Origin: Okapia johnstoni
Taxonomy: Eukaryota > Chordata > Mammalia > Artiodactyla > Giraffidae
Length of the DNA stretch: 64,000 nucleotides
Direction of reading: 5' to 3'
Assembly (NCBI GenBank): GCA_024291935.2
Contig: CM044310.1
Location: 82,148,713 to 82,212,712 of the forward strand
Below, one piece after another: positions 56,128 to 64,000 of the stretch. The notes under the pieces were generated by a model, which was given only the letters and a program-made list of their open reading frames with translations, made no database searches and had not been told where the DNA came from. Made by a program: the position numbers and the translations under genes. Each line of letters starts with the position of its first letter. Position 1 is the first letter of the stretch.

Positions 56128-56183
56128 TCAAATCCCATCAGGTTCACACTCAGTAACATCAGTCTTTTTAGGTTCTTCAAAAT
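56128..56183 (-). CDS. BRD7: BRD7 last coding exon and stop
   Basis: 56 coding nt, acceptor tttcag. It encodes the acidic C-terminus DFEEPKKTDVTECEPDGI and a TGA stop at 56130-56128. Human BRD7 ends with a closely similar stretch of the same length (from memory). Confidence 0.93.
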
Positions 56184-56324
56184 CTGAAAGAAAAAAAAAC
56201 AACAACCTTTATTTAGCACCTCTTTTCCTTTTAATTAAAAAGGGGATGTGATGGTAAAGAAGAGTAACTGTTGACAGCCCTTCTTCATTATGTTCAAGGT
56301 TAAAAACTAGGTAGGTGTATCAAT

Positions 56325-56485
56325 GTAGTTTTTTTTTTTTTGCAAACGTGTGAGGTCTTTATTCCTTAGACAAGATGGAAAGAAAACTCGACTAGTTCAC
56401 AGGTTAGCATCAGAGACAACACCTTTCAGATGTTACTGGAGGGAAAAGACTGATGTTCCCTAGCCCTTCACTCTCCCAGAGACAC
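56325..56485 (-). pseudogene. Poly(A)-tailed retro-fragment in the last BRD7 intron
   Basis: Read on the minus strand, a unique stretch leads to AATAAA at about 56360, then a poly(A) run about 20 bases later (the T run at 56329-56341 on the plus strand). That is the signature of a reverse-transcribed mRNA 3' end. I could not identify the source gene. The upstream limit is a guess, because the element may end anywhere before the BRD7 splice donor at 56496. Confidence 0.5.
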
Positions 56486-56496
56486 AGGGCACGTAC

Positions 56497-56640
56497 CTTC
56501 TGTTAAATCTACAAGGTTGTTTTCAATGACCGGGGAGGGGAGAGAAATCCCCATAGCTTTTCGGACTCCGTATGTGCTTACAATATCACCTGGAGTTACT
56601 TGCTGTGCAAGTTCTTTAAGGTTATTGGTCACTTGTTCAG
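56497..56640 (-). CDS. BRD7: BRD7 penultimate coding exon
   Basis: 144 nt, phase 1 to 1, acceptor cccctag and donor gtacgt. It encodes AEQVTNNLKELAQQVTPGDI followed by VSTYGVRKAMGISLPSPVIE and NNLVDLTE, conserved in BRD7. The last intron (56184-56496) is only 313 nt and contains a poly(A)-tailed retro-fragment. Confidence 0.95.
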
Positions 56641-56835
56641 CTAGGGGAAAAAAAACAACACCATAAAGAGAGTTCAAGGTACTGAAATGTGATTACTTTA
56701 GGTAACTTAAAAAAAAGCCCAATCAACATGAATACAGAAGATGAACTCCCTGTCCATGGTGTTCCCTCCAGAGTTCCTTTATAGTGGTACCAGTACTCAG
56801 AAATGCTCCCTTTAAGCAGCTTGCTTCTCCAACCA

Positions 56836-56988
56836 GGGGCTTCCCTGGTAGCTTAGATGGTAAAGAACCTGCTTGCAATGCAGGAGCGCCCGGTTCCATT
56901 CCTGGGTTGGGAAGATCCCCTGGAGAAGGGATAGACTACCCACTCCAGTATTCCTGGGCTGCCCTGGTGGCTCAGATTCTAAGAGGCA
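56836..56988 (+). mobile_element. Bov-tA SINE in BRD7, beside a splice donor
   Basis: Antisense to BRD7. It runs from ggcttccctggtagcttaga to the core at cactccagtattcctgg. A second start-like piece (gctgccctggtggctcagat) follows, suggesting a second truncated copy or a rearranged end. Confidence 0.85.
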
Positions 56989-56996
56989 CCACGTAC

Positions 56997-57140
56997 CGAG
57001 ATGCATTTCTCTGTATGATGGACCCAAGAGACAGATCATGTTGGGAGGGGGTCTGGTGCTCAGACGCTCATTCTGGGCTTCCTGGAGCTCTCTGAGCAGT
57101 TTGGTGGTCTCATCAAGTTTCCTCTGGAACACTTCAGCTT
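56997..57140 (-). CDS. BRD7: BRD7 internal exon (third from the 3' end)
   Basis: 144 nt, phase 1 to 1, acceptor tctcacag and donor gtacgt. It encodes a predicted coiled-coil helix (AEVFQRKLDETTKLLRELQE), then AQNERLSTRPPPNMICLLGP and SYREMHL. A Bov-tA SINE ends only a few bases past the donor. The next intron (56641-56996) is 356 nt and is largely this SINE. Confidence 0.95.
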
Positions 57141-57433
57141 CTGTGAGAAAAATAACTTATTAAGGACAACATGGACACACTTGTATTTGTTCCGGCGCAA
57201 TAAACTGAGTACTATGCTCTGGAGTTTTGCCATTTATTGGTTAGTCGTCTCTCCTCAAAGGAGTAATCCCCCCTACATGAAATCAACACCACAGACACGC
57301 TTTCCTCTTCACTGAGCATGGCCAGTCACAGTGATCCTGCAGTGAATGGCTATGCTAACCTGTGCTACTTTGACATTAAATCTTGACTGCCTGTGTCAAA
57401 AGTGTTTCCTTCAAATCCTGTGGAGACACTCAC

Positions 57434-57545
57434 CTTCAGAGTCAAAAACTTCAACTGGAGCTCCAAAGTTTGTTACTGCTTTCAGTGCTGTAAGCTTGTC
57501 TTGATTACTGTAGTCTAAACGCCCTGTTAGTTCAACTTCTGTAAC
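57434..57545 (-). CDS. BRD7: BRD7 internal exon (fourth from the 3' end)
   Basis: 112 nt, phase 0 to 1, donor gtgagt. The acceptor is a tandem tagcag. Using the second AG starts the exon at 57545 with VTEVELTGRLDYSNQD; using the first starts it at 57548 and adds one Gln. It continues ALKAVTNFGAPVEVFDSE. The intron to the next exon is 293 nt. Confidence 0.93.
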
Positions 57546-58429
57546 CTGCTATAAAAAAAAAATTATCTGAGCTTGCTAAGCCCTGATAGTGCTAGAATGA
57601 GAAGTTAGTAGATGGCTTGTGTTTATAAGCCAAGTTATTTCACTTATTTAGAGTTACAATTCTGATGCCACAAAAACCTTTAAAATGCCATTCCTAAATC
57701 CTGGCAGAAGTGTCCATAAGTTCACACTTCTTGGTAATGGAATGGTGTGTTTTAAACACTCGGTGTTGTCTGTTTCATCACCACTCTAACGATAAAAGCC
57801 TTGTCACTGTACTTTTGGTGACTGTGATGGTGCTGAGGTTTCTGAGGTTCACAGACAATGTTTTAGTCCATACACTGGCACTCCCTTATGGTAGAACTTG
57901 AAAGTGAGATACTTCCTGGGTTCTCCTCTGGGCCCCAAAGTCAGGCTGTTAGTATTGCATGGGAGAAACAAAATCCTAAAATGGGTAGTTTTATTTTTGG
58001 AACCTCAAGACTCAGAATTTCCATAACCCCAACACTGGTTTTTAGGAAATGATCAACCGTGACAAGGAGTAACCCAAAGTTAATGGTTCCATTTATACTC
58101 TGGTATTGCACTCTGAGCTCAGACACGCGGGCTAAGTGTGGTGGAGAAAACCCTATCAGTACATACTCGGGTCTGCCATCTCAGCTGGGCCCTTACAACT
58201 CGACTCAATACACTTCTCACCCTGCTTTCCTTCCATTCTCCAGCTTTCCTTCATTCTTACCTGTTCACCACATACATGACCTTGCCTGGCTCATATTTCT
58301 TGGAAAATGACATGACTTTTTAAGTACCATCTACATTTGCATCTATCTTTACTTGATCTCCCATCTTCAAGTTTTCTTTCCTGTCAAAAGGCTTACATCT
58401 CTGATCTAAGTCATGTAACTCATAGCATC

Positions 58430-59390
58430 TTTATCTTGTCCCCACCATTTTACTGAAATTACTCTGATTAAGGTTACAAATGACACCTGTCCTAGAGGGC
58501 TTCTGTGTGGCATCTGACACTGCTAGACTCTTTCCTGCATGACTCTTCCATGCTTAACCTTAACTATTGGTCTTTCCAAGGTTCTTTGGCCTTTTCCTGT
58601 CTACGTGTTCTGCCTGGACAATCTCATTCACTTAATACCTACAATAATTCTACTGTGACACTAATGACCTCTAGATCAGCACACTTCCAGTGATGTCCCG
58701 AACCACACTTACCAGCCCTGAAACCAGAGGATATTTCTTTCTCTGCTGAAGGTGGGCTCCTTTTCCTGTACATCTGACATGAGCTAACAATACTAGTATC
58801 TACCTTGTGTATCAGGCTCTATCAGTTTTAGTTCTACTGTATTTTTCTTTATTGTACATCTTTATTCTCTTCCATTACATTGCTATCTAAGTAAAAAACT
58901 AGCTTAAGTCCCATAGCTTTTCACTGGTCCGCTCCCCCCAGCACCCCCTTCTCCTCCACATCTAACCATAGCAGTCTTTGAGGAGAAAACCTCAGCTTCT
59001 TAGCACTGCATATACAACTTGTCATCTGATCCTCCTCTCTCCCGGTACCCTGTGGTTACTCACCCGCTGGGTGCTCTTTTGCCCTGCCTGCTCAGATTAT
59101 GTCATTATACATGGAGCTCTACCCACTTCATACACCTGGCCCTGTGCTGGGAGAACCTTGTTCATTTTTCTAGACCCAGTTCATCTGGAAGCCTGTGAGG
59201 GCCTCACCAACTGTCCAAAGCAGCTAGCTCCTCCAGCCTGTGTGCTCGCAACATGTATACTTATGCTGCACAGTAACTGGCTCTGGCTCCCTTGTTTACA
59301 TGCTTGTCTACTGCACTCACTGTTGCTACCTTCTCCACAGGCAAAAAAAGTTCTTTGATTTCAGGAGATACTCAATAAATATTTTGCTTT
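58430..59390 (+). mobile_element. L2 LINE fragment(s) in BRD7 intron
   Basis: Decayed L2 sequence: a part resembling the RT region (gttacaaatgacacctgtcc) and, to the right, a 3'-end-like part finishing near actcaataaatattt. Continuity is uncertain. Confidence 0.45.
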
Positions 59391-59472
59391 TAAAATAAAA
59401 GCTTTTATCATTTAGGCTTTTTAGCTTATTTGCCATTTAAATATTTCTTGTAAAGAAATGAAATATAATCAC

Positions 59473-59529
59473 CTCCATTTCTTTTGCTGTATCAAGTATC
59501 CTAGTCTGGGCTTCATCTTCGGGAGATGA
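59473..59529 (-). CDS. BRD7: BRD7 57-nt exon (fifth from the 3' end)
   Basis: 57 nt, phase 0 to 0, acceptor cttacag and donor gtgatt (weak). It encodes SSPEDEAQTRILDTAKEME (19 residues). Because it is a multiple of three, skipping it would keep frame. The next intron (57546-59472) contains an L2 LINE fragment. Confidence 0.93.
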
Positions 59530-60844
59530 CTGTAAGGATAAGAAAAAACACTTTATTAAAGAAAACATCAGGTGGCTAAAATCTCTGACAAACAGAAGAC
59601 AGGAGAACTCCTGGCGTATTCTGCATGAAAAGAGGCAATATTCTCAAACAGCAGCAGATATGTATAAAATATCCAAATACTACAGAGAAGGTGAAAACTT
59701 CCCATAACCCTAGTCTTCAGAGATAATGGATATATAAACAACACATATATCATGTGCAAAAACCAACGATGATCTGTTATCTTTTCTTGAAAGGATATAC
59801 TGTGATTTATTTAACCGATTTCTAGTTTTAAAAAATTATAAAAACTGTATTCCTCACATATAACTTGTCTTATTTTCTAGTATAAATTCTGAGAAGAGGA
59901 ACTGCTGGATCAAAGGGCAGAGAAATTTTAAATTCGAAATATACTGCTGTATCAACCAAATGAAAGATAAGCAATTTTATTTCAAGACCTTTAATTAATT
60001 CAGATTAACTGATGGAAAGTATACAGTAAAAATATTTATGAATTGATGCAAAGCTGAATTTTTTTTAGGTGATGTAAAGAAAGCAGTTTTGTGCTAAGAT
60101 ACAAGACTGTACAGCAGTTCTCACTGAACTTCGGGCACTGACTCAGCTGTGCTGACAGGTCACCCAGGGACCAGCAGCCACAGGCACAGTGAAGGCAGAG
60201 AGCACTTTAGTGACTGCAATCACATCCACTGGGAAGAGTCATAGCCCCCAGAAGATACAGGGCTCCTCTAACTATGGTGACACGGACATTCTGGAAATCA
60301 GCTCTCCTCTCCACTGAAGGGACATTTTCTGGTTCTAATCTTTGAGTCAAGTCTCTGAATCACCCCGGATTATGAACTATGTCCAACTGAACTGGAGCTA
60401 ATTTACAAGTGTTAACAAAAGACAGCAATGAGGAAGCTTTTTACTTTTTTACTTGAGGCCCCACCACTGTATTATTACTACATAATAAGGAAAAGGACAT
60501 TCCCTATCATTTTAGTCAACTCTGTGTCAAGCTGGTGAGCCAGACTTCCTTTTTTTGTTCGGGTACATAACACGAGCTGACTTCTGGGTTATAATCCCCA
60601 TTTTTGATTTCTACATTTCCAAGATGAGGAGATAATGACAATCATCTGGCCCTCACAGATCCTGGTAGCCGAGTTCCTTGTTTCCGTTCATTGTCCTCCA
60701 CCCATGGGCTCCACCCGGGCTGGGCTCTTTTCAGTGAAATGGAGTTCAGCAGCCACACTGGTTAATCCCATGGTTTCATAACACTGATGACTAACATTTG
60801 AGAACCAAGGATAAAATACCCTGTTTCTTTAGCAGCATTCTTAC

Positions 60845-60956
60845 CATCTCTGACTCCTGTAGGGTTCTAGAATGTCCTCCTTTTGTTAAAACATCCAGTA
60901 AACTATCTGCCATAACATATGGATAATCTTGGCATGTGGCCAAAAACTCATGGATG
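60845..60956 (-). CDS. BRD7: BRD7 internal exon (sixth from the 3' end)
   Basis: 112 nt, phase 2 to 0, acceptor tttttcag and donor gtaaga. It encodes IHEFLATCQDYPYVMADSLL followed by DVLTKGGHSRTLQESEM. It matches human BRD7 apart from conservative changes. The next intron (59530-60844) is AT-rich with no repeat I can name. Confidence 0.95.
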
Positions 60957-61689
60957 CTGAAAAAGAGTGTTGGGAAAAATCACTTTCATATAAAATGATC
61001 TCCACTGATGGTTTCTTCCTATTAGAGCCAACTGTTTAATTAGATGCCCTTAACTTACGCCCATGATGTGAAACTTTCCATCAAGACAGAACACTTATAC
61101 TTACATATTTACCAGTGATAGATTTATCATCATGAGAGAATTAAACAATATCAAGAACACCATGAAAAGGAAATGCTCCTGGGGAAAAGTTCAAAGAAAA
61201 ATAAGATCTTAGTGATGGTGGGGACAAGGGCTCAGTCAGTGGAATTCTTTGCTTCTCTCTTTCACTTCTTCCCTAAGGTGATCGTATTTGCCTCAAGGCT
61301 CTCATATGTACTAAAACATTCTCAAAGTTACACGTCCAGGTTGGACCACACTCTCTGGCAGCTCCATCCGGAGGTCAAATAGGCTCATAATGTCCAAAAT
61401 TGAATTGCTGGATCTTCCGCCTGAAGTAGTCCTTCTAAAATCTTCCCTCTTAGTAACAGCAATGTCATCTTCTAGGCTTCATCTAAACCCCTGGAATTCT
61501 CCATGCCTTTGCTCTCTCACACCCCACTTCAGTGAGTCAAGAAATCCGACTTGGGCTGACTACTGACCCTGTCTCGGCTCCTCAGCCTCCACCCCTTCGG
61601 TTCAGCTCTTATCTGGAGTGTGACAGCAGATCCCCCATGTCTTCCCTTGCCCCTTGTAATCTGTTTCCTACACAGCAGCCATAATGGTC

Positions 61690-62175
61690 TTTTAAAAATT
61701 ATAAGCCAGCCTTGGTCACTACTCTGCTCAAAAGCCACCAATATCTTCCCACCTCACTTAGAATAAAACTCCAAGTTCTTACAAAGATCTACGCCCACCT
61801 GCTATTTCCCCCGCACTCCTGCCCTCTGCTGCTCTTTTTGGTCTTTAAATGTTCCAGGTAGGTTCCCACCTCAGGGCCTCTGCCCAGCTATTCCACTGGC
61901 TGGAATGTTCTTTCGGATGGCAGCAACGTTTCCTTCTTTACCCCCTTCAGTTTTTGCTCAGTATTCACTCAGCAAAGCCTTCCTCGACTACTTGGGGCAG
62001 CACTCCTCTCCCAACCCTAGCACTCCCTATGTTCCTTTTCTTCTGAACACCTATTACCACCTGACATCAGGCATGAGTCTGTGTCAGTACTGTTTCCCTG
62101 CAGAATCCCCAGTATCTAGAAGAATGCCTGGAAAGTACAGCATCAGCAATACCTGTATGTGGAATGCATGGATGA
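61690..62175 (+). mobile_element. L2 LINE 3' fragment in BRD7 intron
   Basis: Contains cacctcagggcctctgccca, ctggaatgttctttcggatg and gcaaagccttcctcgactac, with agtatctagaagaatgcctgg near the end. Confidence 0.65.
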
Positions 62176-63065
62176 ATAATTGAGAAAGGATTTATTCAAG
62201 CTGGTGAGGTCTAAAGGATACAAATGGCTTGATCTGAAACCACTGTCATTGACTTGTAAAAACACTGCCACCACTACCACCATACGTATGTAAAAGTGAA
62301 CAATTCCCTCTTTTTCAGAAAACCAGGAGACTGACTGGTTAATCAACTGGGTTAAAGTCTTACACATAATGAAAGTTTACAAAATTCCACTGGCAAGAAG
62401 GAATAACCCAAGCTCAGCTCAACCCAAGCCAGAATGCCAGTAAATCAGGACGGTATCTCATTATGTTGATAGCATGCAAAGTACCCAGCATCCTAAACAA
62501 GAACACAAAGTTACCTTCTCACAGAAACATGTGATAAGGGCTGGTGGAGTGGAACTGCCAGAGTCTACTGGGACCTGATGGGTCAAACAGGCTTGGATGG
62601 GGGTCAGCTTTGGATCAAGCCAAGTCCTACCTCCTATCTTGGGGAAAATATGCAGTGGCTTTGACTTTGATTTGATCCCTCACAGTGACCAAATCCAGAA
62701 CAACTCACTGATGCACAAACATGTTACAATGAAGCAGGTGGCACACCAACATTCTGAAGCAACAAGCTCCTGAATTTTAGTAAGTGGAAGTACAAAACAT
62801 CTTTAAAGACATAATTTTGGAAGAATTAAAATACTGCAGATGCCAACACCAGAAAATATTAGGGAGATACATGTTTTCTTTAAAATATTTACTTTCCATT
62901 AAAGAATGATGATAACTAAGACTCTGTTTAATTGTCAATTAAAAAAATTACTGAACACATTTCCTACCATTTGAATAACTCTGTAGGTCTATCAACAGAT
63001 CCCTTATGTGTATCAGTGTTTTAGAACAATGCAGCTCTCAGAGTACCAATGAATTAATGACTCAC

Positions 63066-63201
63066 CTGAAATCACTGGGGAGATCAGGGTCTTCCCCATA
63101 GGTTGAATAGATTAAATCAGAATCGTCCTTGCTGATATTCGCAAACGTGGAGTCATAATGTGGTGCATAAGAACTGTAGGGTCCATAACTCAAGTATAAC
63201 A
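63066..63201 (-). CDS. BRD7: BRD7 internal exon (seventh from the 3' end)
   Basis: 136 nt, phase 1 to 2, acceptor aacag and donor gtgagt. It encodes VLYLSYGPYSSYAPHYDSTF and ANISKDDSDLIYSTYGED, then PDLPSDF. This is the Tyr/Ser-rich acidic region of the DUF3512-type domain of BRD7/BRD9. The next intron (60957-63065) holds the L2 fragment at 61690-62175 and otherwise unique AT-rich sequence. Confidence 0.95.
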
Positions 63202-63584
63202 CTGTTGATGAAAACACACACAGAACCACAATACTATTCTTTAACTTGTATGTCAATATATTTTTCTAATTATTAAAGATTATTCCCTTCTAACTCTGCT
63301 ACTTCACTGACTGGTAAACAAATCCAAGGTAAATTATTTTCTCCAAAATATATACTTATAAGTCACAACTCAAGTGAATCTTTTCTCACAATGGGGAGGG
63401 GAAAAACAAGAAAGAAAACTCATTCTGAATATTAATACTGACTTTTCAGTTTCTTCTTTAAAATATCTAATTAATGTTACAAAAATACCATAAATAGAGT
63501 TAAAGTAATGATAATTATGCTTCTTTTCCTCAATTCCTTGAAAATGAGAAGAGACAAAACTTTACTACCACATGGGAGCCTTAC

Positions 63585-63692
63585 CTGGAGTTACTTTGTT
63601 CCTTTTATCTTCTTTGAATCCCTGCAAAGTATTCACTCCAGACTGAAGTCTTCCAGTTGTCATCCCCAGTCTCACAGGACAATAGCCTGGTT
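63585..63692 (-). CDS. BRD7: BRD7 internal exon (eighth from the 3' end)
   Basis: BRD7 is a bromodomain protein and PBAF (SWI/SNF) subunit that acts in the nucleus as a transcription co-regulator. This 108-nt exon, phase 1 to 1, encodes EPGYCPVRLGMTTGRLQSGV and then the basic QGFKEDKRNKVTP, nearly identical to human BRD7 downstream of the bromodomain. The acceptor is ttttag and the donor gtaagg, on the minus strand. The upstream exons, including the bromodomain, lie beyond 64000. The intron to the next exon is 383 nt with no repeat seen. Confidence 0.95.
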
Positions 63693-63699
63693 CTAAAAC

Positions 63700-63826
63700 A
63701 TAAGCGCGAGCGTGGTGGAGACGGCTCATGCGGTAGTGGACCCCATGGTGCCCTGCGGAGTGGCTGTACGCACACTGCTTCAAGACGTCCGCCTGGTGCT
63801 GGGCAGCCCCTACTATACCTATCCTT
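63700..63826. other. Unexplained CpG-rich insert in BRD7 intron
   Basis: About 125 bases with some nine or ten CpG sites in an otherwise AT-rich intron, ending at a T run (63825-63837). It is open in more than one frame, and the plus frame starting near 63710 reads VVETAHAVVDPMVPCGVAVR. I recognise no protein, tRNA or SINE family. It starts within about 10 bases of the BRD7 acceptor at 63693. Confidence 0.45.
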
Positions 63827-63839
63827 TTTTTTTTTTAAC

Positions 63840-63925
63840 CCATTTTTAACAAAAATAATCAGCTCAGAAAGGCAGGAATGTAGCCAGGATCCAAATCTGG
63901 TCCTTTCATTATACTCTGCAGCATC
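63840..63925 (-). mobile_element. MIR SINE fragment
   Basis: Contains gccaggatccaaatctggtc and attatactctgcagc, resembling the 5' part of MIR in reverse. Confidence 0.5.
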
Positions 63926-64000
63926 CTGGAATTCTTTATAATCATGTTGCACTTCACTTTAAAAAACACATTTAAAAGTCGGACCTTTCAATGTTAAGGT

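Noticed and set aside
63826..63837. T run after the CpG-rich insert as a Pol III terminator
   Set aside because: No A/B boxes or known Pol III RNA was recognised before it. A T run next to an insert is more simply explained by retroposition or chance.
1..64000. CRISPR arrays, operons, phage or other prokaryotic systems
   Set aside because: No direct-repeat/spacer pattern. Introns, SINEs and LINEs show this is mammalian nuclear DNA.

Overview
The window is nuclear genomic DNA from a ruminant, most likely a bovid (cattle, sheep or goat type). The evidence is an intron-exon structure with GT/AG splice sites, vertebrate coding sequence, and ruminant interspersed repeats: BovB (RTE) LINE copies, Bov-tA/Bov-A2 SINEs and cetartiodactyl CHR SINEs. 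No prokaryotic, plasmid or phage content was seen. Two convergent protein-coding genes account for all coding sequence that I recognise.

Plus strand: ADCY7, adenylate cyclase type 7. All 25 coding exons are present, from the ATG at 24111 to the stop codon at 52397-52399. I placed every exon by its splice sites, and the reading phase closes exactly: 3240 nt, giving 1079 residues plus a stop. Positions 1-23844 hold no coding exon and are best read as 5' flank and/or intron of the ADCY7 leader. A leader (5'-UTR) segment probably begins at 23845. The 3' UTR begins at 52400 and its end is uncertain. The protein is a 12-TM membrane cyclase that makes cAMP from ATP. The C1 metal-binding aspartates and the C2 nucleotide-binding residues are intact.

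Minus strand: the 3' part of BRD7, a bromodomain subunit of the PBAF chromatin remodeller. The eight 3'-most coding exons lie between 63692 and 56128 and encode about the last 289 residues. The bromodomain exons lie beyond the right edge of the window. The two stop codons are 3.7 kb apart, so the genes converge tail to tail.

Layout: 1-23.8 kb is GC-rich non-coding DNA with MIR, Bov-tA, CHR and L1 repeats and some candidate regulatory motifs, including a perfect CRE octamer. 24.1-52.4 kb is ADCY7, with two antisense BovB insertions in intron 5. 52.4-56.0 kb is AT-rich 3'-UTR/intergenic DNA. 56.1-64 kb is BRD7, with L2 fragments, a SINE next to a splice donor, a poly(A)-tailed retro-fragment in the last intron and an unexplained CpG-rich insert near the right edge.

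I found no wholly new system. The points most worth checking are the CpG-rich insert at 63.7 kb, the tandem splice acceptors in both genes, the upstream ORFs in the ADCY7 leader, and the CRE in the upstream region of a cAMP-producing enzyme gene. Family and human-ortholog comparisons are from memory. No searches were run, and repeat boundaries are approximate.
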